Shown here: positions 44,551-52,911 of the stretch, one piece after another
Numbering within the stretch: the stretch's first letter is position 1
How the letters are laid out: each line of letters opens with the position of its first letter
Assembly: GCA_963726665.1 (NCBI GenBank)
Contig: CAVSDW010000013.1
Span: 62,001-126,000, forward strand
Reading direction: 5' to 3'
Origin: RPQJ01 sp963726665
Lineage (GTDB): Bacteria; Pseudomonadota; Gammaproteobacteria; Steroidobacterales; Steroidobacteraceae
DNA: 64,000 nt
Position numbers and translations under genes: made by a program
The notes under the pieces: model-generated
What the model saw: the letters and a program-made list of their open reading frames with translations, nothing else
Told to the model about the DNA's origin: nothing
Database searches by the model: none

Positions 44551-47500
44551 CTAGGCCCCGCCCGCCTCCGCCAGCACCACCAGCAGGTCCTTCGCATCCA
44601 CCTGCTCGCCCGGCCGCGCGACGACCTCGACGACGGTGCCGTCGCGGTCCGCGCGCACGCTGGTCTCCATCTTCATCGCCTCGATCGTGAGGAGCACGTC
44701 GCCGCGCGACACCTTGTGGCCGACGACGGCGTGCACCGTCGCGATCGTGCCCGGCATCGGCGCGCCGACCTGGTCCGGGTGGTCCAGCTCCGCCTTGCGC
44801 CGCGGCGGGCGCTTGGCGACCTTGCTGCGGTCGGCGACCTTCACCGATCGGGGCTGGCCGTTCAGCTCGAAGAACACCGTGCGCGTGCCGTCGTCGTGCA
44901 CGTCGCTGGTGGCGACGAAGCGGACGATCAGGTGCTTGCCGCGCTCGAGGTCGAGCGTGATTTCCTCGCCGGGTTCGAGCCCGTAGAAGAACGCGCGCGT
45001 GGGCAGGACGCTGGTATCGCCGAAGTTCAGGCGGTCGGCCATGTAGTCCGTGAACACCTTCGGGTACATGAGCCAGGAGGCGAACTCGCGGTCGGTGATG
45101 GCGCCCGGCATCTTCGCCTGCAGCGCCTCGCGCGCGCGCACGAGGTCCACCGGCGGCAGCACCGATCCCGGGCGCGCCGTGAGCGGCGCCGCGCCCTTCA
45201 GCACCTTCTTCTGCAGCGCCGGCGGGAAGCCGCCGTACGGCTGGCCGATGTCGCCGCGGAAGAGCGACACCACGGACTCCGGGAACGCGACCTCGATCGC
45301 GGGATCCTGCACGTCCTCGGCCGTGAGTCCGCTGGTGACCATCATGATCGCCATGTCGCCCACGACCTTCGAGGAGGGCGTCACCTTCACGATGTCGCCG
45401 AACATCTCGTTCACCTGGGCGTAGGCCCGCGCGACCTCGTGCCAGCGCGTGTCGTCGATGCCGAGCGAGCGCGCCTGCTCGCGCAGGTTCGTGTACTGGC
45501 CGCCCGGCATGCCGTGCACGTAGACCTCCGAGGCCCCCGAGCGCATGTCGCTCTCGAACGCCGCATAGCCGTGGCGCACCTGCTCCCAGTAGTTCGAGAG
45601 CACGCGCAGCTTGTCGGGGATCGAGGCCCGTGTCGCGCGGCCCGATGGCGCAGCGCCTCGACGATGGAGCCCAGGTTCGGCTGCGAGGTGAGCCCGCTCA
45701 TGGCGTCGAGCGCGCCGTCCACCGCGTCCACGCCCGCCTCCACCGCCATGAGCACGCTCGCCGCGGCGATGCCGCTCGTGTCGTGCGTATGGAAGTGGAC
45801 CGGGATGCCGATCTCCTCCTTCAGCGCCTTGACCAGCGTCCAGGCCGCGCGCGGCTGGCAGAGGCCCGCCATGTCCTTGATGCCGAGGATGTGCGCGCCC
45901 GCCTTCTCGAGCTCCTTCGCCATCCGGACGTAGTACTTGAGGTCGTACTTGGTCTGGCGCGGGTCGTTGAGATTGCCCGTGTAGCAGATCGCGGCCTCGC
46001 AGAGGCGGTCGGTCTCGAGCACGGCGTCCATCGCGACGCGCATGTTCTCGACCCAGTTGAGCGAGTCGAACACGCGGAAGAGGTCGACGCCGTTCTTCGC
46101 CGCCTGCTCGACGAAGTAGCGCACCACGTTGTCGGGGTAGTTCGTGTAGCCGACTGCGTTCGCCGAGCGCAGCAGCATCTGCAGCAGCAGGTTCGGCATC
46201 GCCTCGCGGAACTGCCGCCAGCCGGTCCCAGGGGCATTCCCGGAGGAAGCGCATGGCGACGTCGAAGGTCGCGCCGCCCCAGCACTCCACCGAGAAGAGG
46301 TCGGGCGCGAGGCGCGCGTAGGCCGGCGCCACCGCCGCCAGGTCGCGCGTGCGGAAGCGCGTCGCGAGCAGCGACTGGTGCGCGTCGCGGAACGTCGTGT
46401 CGGTCAAGCAGCACCGGCTGCTGCGCGAGCATCCACTGCGCGAACTTCCGGCGGGCCCAGCTCGTCGAGCCGCTGCTTCGTGCCGGGCGGCGGCGGCTCG
46501 GCGAGGTTCACCTTCGGCGGTCGCGGATCCAGCGTGCGGGTCGGGCGGGCGCGTCCTGATGACCTCCGGGTTGCCGTTGACGATCACGTCGGCGACGAAG
46601 CGCAGCAGCCGCGTGGCGCGGTCGCGCTTGCGCGGGAAGTGGAACAGCTCCGGCGTCTCGTCGATGAACCGGGTCGTGTAGTCGGCGTTCTCGAAGCTTC
46701 GGGTGCGTGATCACCTGGTCCAGGAAGCGCAGGTTCGTGACCACGCCGCGCACGCGGAACTCCCACAGCGCGCGGTGCATGCGCGCGATGGTCTCGTCGG
46801 GCGTCGGCGCCCAGGCCGTCACCTTCACCAGCAGCGAGTCGTAGGAGCGGGTGATGAACGCGCCCGTGTAGGCCGTGCCCGCGTCGAGCCGGACACCGAA
46901 CCCGGCAGGGCTGCGGTAGGCGGTGATGCGGCCGTAGTCCGGGATGAAGGCGTTCTCCGGATCCTCGGTCGTGATGCGGCACTGCATCGCGTGGCCGTTC
47001 ATGCGGATGTCGGCCTGCGCCGGCACGCCGCTCGTCGGGCTCGCCGATCACCGCGCCCTCGGCGATGCGGATCTGCGCCTTCACGATGTCGATGCCGGTC
47101 ACCACCTCGGTGACCGTGTGCTCGACCTGGATGCGCGGGTTGACCTCGATGAAGTAGAACTGCCCCGTGTCGGCGTCCTGCAGGAACTCGACCGTGCCGG
47201 CGTTGAGGTAGCCCACGGCGCGGCCGATGCGCAGTCCGAGCTCGCAGAGCTCCGCGCGCTGCGCGTCGTCGAGGAACACCGCCGGCGCGCGCTCGACGAC
47301 CTTCTGGTTGCGGCGCTGCACCGTGCAGTCGCGCTCGTAGAGGTGCACCAGGTTGCCGTGCATGTCGCCGAGGATCTGCACCTCGACGTGGCGCGCGCGG
47401 CGCACCAGCTTCTCGAGGTACACCTCGTCGTTGCCGAAGGCGGCCTTCGCCTCGCGCCGCGCGGTCGCCACCATCTCGGCGAGCTGCGACTTCGCCCTCG

Positions 47501-48030
47501 ATGACGCGCATGCCGCGGCCACCGCCGCCCCAGCTCGCCTTGAGCATGACCGGATAGCCGATCGCGGCGGCCATGCGCGCGCACTCGGCGTCGTCGAGCG
47601 GCAGCGGCGGCGTCGCGGGCATCACCGGCACGCCGGCGGACACGGCCAGCTTGCGCGCGGTGACCTTGTTGCCGAGGCTGCGCATGATCTGCGGCGTCGG
47701 GCCGATGAAGATGATGCCGGCCGCGGCGCAGGCCTCGGCGAAATCCGGGTTCTCGGAGAGGAAGCCGTAGCCCGGGTGGATCGCGTCCGCGCCCGCCTCG
47801 CGCGCCACGCGGATGATGTCCTCGATGTCGAGGTAGGCCTCGACCGGGCCCTTGCCCTCGCCCACGAGGTAGCTCTCGTCCGCCTTCATGCGGTGCAGGG
47901 AGAAGCGGTCCTCCTGCGAGTAGATCGACACCGTCCTGATGCCGAGCTCGTGCGAGGCGCGCATCACGCGGATGGTGATCTCGCCGCGGTTGGCGACGAG
48001 CAGGGTCTTGATCTTGCCGGGCTGGCGCAT
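44551..48030 (-). CDS. pyc: Pyruvate carboxylase, single-chain (nine frameshifts)
   Basis: All parts of a single-chain pyruvate carboxylase are present in order: a biotin carboxylase domain (LLVANRGEITIRVMRA, ASWGGGGRGM, EVNPRIQVEHTVTE), a carboxyltransferase barrel (LTDTTFRDAHQSLLATR, FRVFDSLNW, GIKDMAGLCQP, HFHTHDTSGI) and a biotin carrier with EAMKMET. It converts pyruvate, bicarbonate and ATP to oxaloacetate. The frame is broken nine times, near 47491, 47032, 46696, 46548, 46455, 46405, 46217, 45646 and 45619, each by one extra base. Removing them yields exactly 1156 residues, the normal length. Protein sequence between breaks is fully conserved, so sequencing error is more likely than decay. 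Confidence 0.85.
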
Positions 48031-48136
48031 GGCGGTTCGCTGGGGCGCGGTCAGGAAACTGTGGCGGTCGCCCGATGATAAGCTGAACCCGGACGATGTA
48101 TTCCCCCTCCCTGCGGGTTGGGATCGAGGACTGACG

Positions 48137-49071
48137 ATGCTTGCAATTGCCGTGCATGGCGGCGCCGGGGTGATGCCGGGGGCCGAACTGACGCCTGAGC
48201 GCCGCAAGGCGTTCCAGGACGGGCTCGAGTCGGCGCTCCGCGCCGGGTACGGGGTGCTGGAGGCCGGCGGCGCGAGCCTCGATGCGGTCGTGGCCGCGGT
48301 GAAGGTGCTCGAGGACGACCCGCTCTTCAACGCCGGGCGCGGCTCGGTGCTGGCGGCGAACGGCCAGCACGAACTCGACGCCTCGATCATGGACGGGCGC
48401 GACCTGCGTGCCGGGTCGGTCACGGGCGTCCGCCACGTGCGCAATCCCGTCGAACTCGCGCGCCTGGTGATGGACCGCTCGCCGCACGTGATGCTCGCGG
48501 GACCGGGCGCCGACGAATTCGCGGTCGAGGTGGGGCTGACGCCGGTTGCGAACGATTATTTCGCGACCGAGCAGGCGCCGGCTGGAACTCGAGCGATACC
48601 TGCGCGGTGGCGCGGACTCCGGGGACGAAGCCGTGCTCGGGACCGTCGGCGCCGTCGCGCTCGATGCGCAGGGCAACCTCGCGGCCGCGACGTCCACCGG
48701 CGGCATGACCGGCAAGAAGTGGGGACGCGTCGGCGACTCGCCGATCATCGGCGCGGGAACCTATGCGGCAAACGACTGTTGCGCGGTCTCGGCGACCGGC
48801 CACGGCGAGTACTTCATCCGTGCGGCGGTGGCCCACGAGATCGCATCACTCGATGCGCTATCGCGGGATGGGCGTCGTCGAGGCCGCCGACGAGGTCGTG
48901 ATGAAGCAGCTCGTGAAGCTCGGCGGTTCGGGCGGCGTGATCGCGGTCGGCCGCGACGGGTCGATCGCGATGCCGTTCAACTCGCCCGGCATGCTGCGCG
49001 GTGCGATGGATTCGAAGGGGCGGTTGGAGACGGGGATCCTGCAGGATCCACCCCGGGCGCGGTCGCGGTGA
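48137..49071 (+). CDS. Isoaspartyl peptidase / type III L-asparaginase (two frameshifts)
   Basis: An N-terminal-nucleophile hydrolase of about 310 residues. It begins LAIAVHGGAGVMPG, contains DDPLFNAGRGSVL and the autocleavage site with catalytic threonine in LGTVGAVALD, then TSTGGMTGK. The precursor splits before that threonine to give the active alpha/beta enzyme, which hydrolyses isoaspartyl dipeptides and asparagine. Extra bases near 48574 and 48848 interrupt the frame. The last 15 residues after LETGIL do not resemble the family, so a third error near the end is possible. Confidence 0.78.
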
Positions 49072-49145
49072 GCGGGCCGGAAGGCTACCATGAGGTTCAT
49101 GGCGTGACTGGGAAACGCCGCATCGAACAGCAGGGAAGAAATCGC

Positions 49146-51067
49146 ATGCGCTTCGTGCCTTCCGAGTCACCATCGACCGGCCTGCCCGGGGCCGACTCCA
49201 TACAGGTCGCGCTCCTGACGCTGCTGCTGGCCTGCTCTGGCACCGCGGTTGGCAGCGGCGCGATCCCGGAAGACGCCGCAGCGCTTTTCAAGGTCCACTG
49301 CGCAATCTGTCACGAGGTCCCGGAAACCAAGGCACCGCCGACCGACACGCTGCGACGCCTGCCGGCCTCCCAGATCCTGCAGGCAATGGAGTTCGGCAAG
49401 ATGCAGCCCCAGGCTGCCGTCCTGAAGCAGGAGCAGCGAATCCTGATCGCACACTGGCTCGCAGCGGCGGAGGATGCGAAGCGAGACGCCTGGATCGCAG
49501 AGAGAGCCTGCGCCGGAGTCGTATCGGTTCAACCGACGGGTCGCGAGAACTGGGGATTGGGGCGGCAGAACCGGCGTGAGGCCGCCGGCGCCGCAATCGA
49601 CGGCCGCGACGTCGACCGCCTCGAGCTGCTTTGGTCCATTGCACTGCCGGCCGTGACCACGATGCGCTCGCAGCCGGTCGTGGCGGGCGACACCGTGTTC
49701 CTCGGCAGCAAGGGCGCGCACCTGTTCGCACTGGATCGGCGAAGCGGCTGTGTGCGCTGGTCTTTCAAGACGGACGGGCCGGTTCACTCGGCACTGACTC
49801 TCGACACGACACCCGACGGAGTGGCCACGCTGTTCTTCGCCGACGAGATGGCCAGCGTGTACGCGGTGGACGCAAAGTCCGGCAGGCTTCGCTGGCGGGA
49901 GCGCCTGAAGTGGTTCCCGACCTCGATCATCAGCGGCCCGATCACCTATTACGACGGCCGCCTGTACGTGCCGATGTCCTCATTCGAGGTCGCCGCGGCC
50001 GGCCTTCCGACGCACGAGTGCTGCCGCACGCATGGCGGTATCGCGGCGCTCGATGCTTCGACCGGCGAGGCACTGTGGCGATTCGACACCACGCCGCACG
50101 CCGCAAAGACCTATGTCAACCGCGATGGCGTGCAGATGTGGGGCCCGAGCGGTGCCGTCGTATGGAACAGTCCGACCGTCGACGCGAAGCGCGGTGCCCT
50201 GTATTTCGGCACCGGACAGAATTCGTCCTCGCCGGCCACTGACACGAGCGACTCGATCATCGCGCTCGACCTGAAGACGGGCGAAAAACGCTGGGTGTTC
50301 CAGGCTTTGGCGAACGACGCATGGAACGCGGCCTGTCTCGGCGGCGGCGCGAGCTGCCCCAGGGAAAATGGCCCTGACTTCGATTTCGGCGCGTCCGTAA
50401 TCCTCGTCGAGCGCAAAAGGGAGACCTGTTGCTGGCCGGCCAGAAGTCCGGAGAAGTTTTCGCGCTCGATCCCGACCGCAACGGCGCGGTCGTCTGGCGC
50501 AAGCGTGTCGGCTCGGGAAGTTCCAACGGCGGCGTGCACCACGGCATGGCCACCGACGGCCAGCGGGTATATGTCCCGATCGCAGACCCCGAGCGCAAGC
50601 TGCCGGGCTACGTCCCCAGGCCGGGCGTCTATGCGCTCGCCGTCGACGACGGCGCGATCGTGTGGTCGCACCCGGTGCAACGCGGCTGCACGTTCGATCC
50701 CGCGGACGCGCCGCTGGTGGGCCTGGCCGAGATGGCCAAGGGCAAGTCGGACCGCACGCCGTGGCCGCAGTGCAGCTACTACTACGGCCAGTCCGCGGCG
50801 GCAGTGGTCGCGAACGGGCTCGTGTACGCCGGCGCGCTCGACGGCAAGCTGCGGATCCTGGACGCGCGCGACGGGAAGACACTGCGCGTCATCGAGACCG
50901 CGCTTCCGTTCCAGGCGAGCAATGGCGTCGCCGGGCACGGCGGCGCAATCGACGTGGGTGGCGCGATAGTGAGCGATGACCAGCTTTTCGTGCTGTCAGG
51001 CTACGGCATGTTCGGCCAGATGCCGGGCAACATGCTGCTCGTGTACGGGCTCCGGTCCGGCAAGTAG
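49146..51067 (+). CDS. Cytochrome-PQQ dehydrogenase, polyvinyl-alcohol dehydrogenase-like (frameshifted)
   Basis: An exported quinoprotein of about 640 residues. A hydrophobic signal/anchor lies at residues 19-30, ending in LLLAC, a possible lipoprotein cysteine. A small cytochrome c domain has CAICH (52-56), with Met86 a candidate ligand. The remainder is a beta-propeller of PQQ type. Vicinal cysteines in HECCRTHGG (292-293) and motifs such as WGPSGAVVWNSP and GTGQNSSSP match PVA dehydrogenase (cytochrome), which oxidises secondary alcohols to ketones in the periplasm. One missing A near 50415-50418 breaks the frame between VERK and GDLLLAGQKSG. The true substrate is unknown. Confidence 0.75.
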
Positions 51068-51113
51068 CCAGATCCTCCCGACAGACCGGCGCTGATACCC
51101 CGTGGCAGGGCCA

Positions 51114-52901
51114 TCAGGGCCGCTGCACGCGGATCAGTGTCGGCTGACCGTCCTCTACCTGCCAGCCGGGGAAATTCGCGATGGCAGTGTAGGCCGAACC
51201 TTCGGGCGAAAACTCCACGTCGCGGGTGAACGTCACGCGGCGCGGCATCGGAATCTGCTGCCACCTCTCGGTCGCGATGTCGAACGTATAGAGCGAGTCG
51301 CTCTGGTTGCCGTTGACCCACACGACGCCACGCGGACGATCCACGTTCAGCGCATAGGGCGTGTCGCCGCCCTTCGGCCGCAGCGGCAGGTCGAAACGCG
51401 TGAATTCTCCGCTCGCCGGATCGAACCGCACGATGGCCGACTCCGGAAACGCCGTGATCCACAGCTTGCCCTGGGCGTCGGTGCGCAACCTCCGCGGTCC
51501 CTTGAAGGGCGTGGCAATCATCGTGATCTTGCCGGTGTCGGGGTCGATCGAGCCGATCTCGTCGGTATGCAGGCGTGCGAACCACACCTTGCCGTCGGGC
51601 GTGATGTCGATGCCGTAGGGCAGCGGCGTGCCGGTCGCCTGCCGGTCCACCGGCAGCCAGTTCGCGAGAGGCACCCCCCAGTTGATCAGCTTGAAGATGA
51701 ACCCGATCAGCCGGACGTTCAGCCACTCGCGGAATCCGCGCGTCGGCAGGTCGTACATCGTGAAGCGCTGGTTGCCGCGATCGAACATCGCGACCTGGTT
51801 CGACAGTGCGACCGTGAACCACACGCGATCCTTCTGGTCGATGCGGATCGTGTGCGGGTAAAAGCCCTCCTTCATCTCGTGCAGCGTGAACGCCTTCGTC
51901 TCAGGGTCGAACTCCACGAGGCGGCGCTGCGCCGATGGCGTGATGAAGATGTGGCCGTCCACGCGCGACTCGGCCAGCGAGTGCGCATTCGAGGTGCTGT
52001 CGTGCCTCGGAAAGTCCCTCATGCGACCCGCGAGCAGGCCACCGTTCTTTTCGCCCTCGCGGTGCGGGATCCTGTAGACGGTGACCGAATTGCTGCGTGG
52101 GTCGATTTCGTACAGCCGGTCCTGGATGTTGTCGGCCACATAGACCAGGCCATTGGCGCCCACCAGCATGTCGTGGACCTGGCTGAAGATGTCACCGAGG
52201 GGCCACTCCGTGATCGTGATTCCGGCAAGCGCCGGGTCCCACGGCAGCGGGTCAGGAACCATCGCGGGGTTTTCACGCAACTTTCGGTAACCTGCAGACA
52301 GGCGCCCGGGCAGCGTTTCCTGGTCTCCGCTCGACAGCCTCGAACCGTAGCGCATCATGCGCTTGATGATCGCGCTCCACTCGTCCGGCGTGCGCTCCAT
52401 GCGGATGAAGGCGTTTCCCTGCTGGTGGCAGAACGTGCACTGCGTCTGGAAGTGAAGCTTGGTTTCGTGATCACCGAGGTCGAGCACGCCGAGCCATGAA
52501 CTCGCCGGCCTGGCCTCCGCCAGCTTCAACGGGTCGGTTTCCGGAACCAGCGTCACTGGCAGTTCGCGCGTCCCGAGCGGCGGCCGTATCGCAAGGTCCT
52601 GGAATCCCGGCTTGCGAACCAGGTACTCCATCGGCTCATTGCGATCGGCGAATTCCACGCGGGCAGACGCATCGCTGAAGCGCGTGATCTCGGGCTCGAC
52701 GACATGCGCCACACCAGGCCTGGGGTAACCGTCGTCGGAGGTGTCCAGGCCAGGGCCGTCCGCGCGCCGCTCACGCACCATCACTGTGGCAAGCGGCTGC
52801 CCGGCTGGGTCGGTTACCGTCAGGGTGGTGGCCGACACCGGCGCCGCCAGTGCGAGCGCCAGTAACACCATCGTTCCACGTTGTGCGCGGGTGGTCGCCA
52901 T
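51114..52901 (-). CDS. Secreted cytochrome-containing Vgb-like beta-propeller protein
   Basis: A 595-residue exported protein with three parts: a signal peptide (1-24), an N-terminal beta-sandwich resembling a carboxypeptidase-regulatory domain (about 25-120, TLTVTDPAGQPLATVMVRE), a c-type heme motif CTFCH at 155-159, and a C-terminal beta-propeller of the streptogramin/virginiamycin B lyase type (repeats such as LVYVADNIQDRLYEIDP and PYGIDITPDGKVWFAR). A hydrophobic insertion (IGFIFKLINWG) interrupts the propeller. Lyase activity is not assured, because many such propellers have no known substrate. It begins ten bases after the PQQ-hydrolase gene on the same strand. Confidence 0.7.
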   Translation of the reverse strand: MATTRAQRGTMVLLALALAAPVSATTLTVTDPAGQPLATVMVRERRADGPGLDTSDDGYPRPGVAHVVEPEITRFSDASARVEFADRNEPMEYLVRKPGFQDLAIRPPLGTRELPVTLVPETDPLKLAEARPASSWLGVLDLGDHETKLHFQTQCTFCHQQGNAFIRMERTPDEWSAIIKRMMRYGSRLSSGDQETLPGRLSAGYRKLRENPAMVPDPLPWDPALAGITITEWPLGDIFSQVHDMLVGANGLVYVADNIQDRLYEIDPRSNSVTVYRIPHREGEKNGGLLAGRMRDFPRHDSTSNAHSLAESRVDGHIFITPSAQRRLVEFDPETKAFTLHEMKEGFYPHTIRIDQKDRVWFTVALSNQVAMFDRGNQRFTMYDLPTRGFREWLNVRLIGFIFKLINWGVPLANWLPVDRQATGTPLPYGIDITPDGKVWFARLHTDEIGSIDPDTGKITMIATPFKGPRRLRTDAQGKLWITAFPESAIVRFDPASGEFTRFDLPLRPKGGDTPYALNVDRPRGVVWVNGNQSDSLYTFDIATERWQQIPMPRRVTFTRDVEFSPEGSAYTAIANFPGWQVEDGQPTLIRVQRP

Positions 52902-52911
52902 CGTCACTCCC

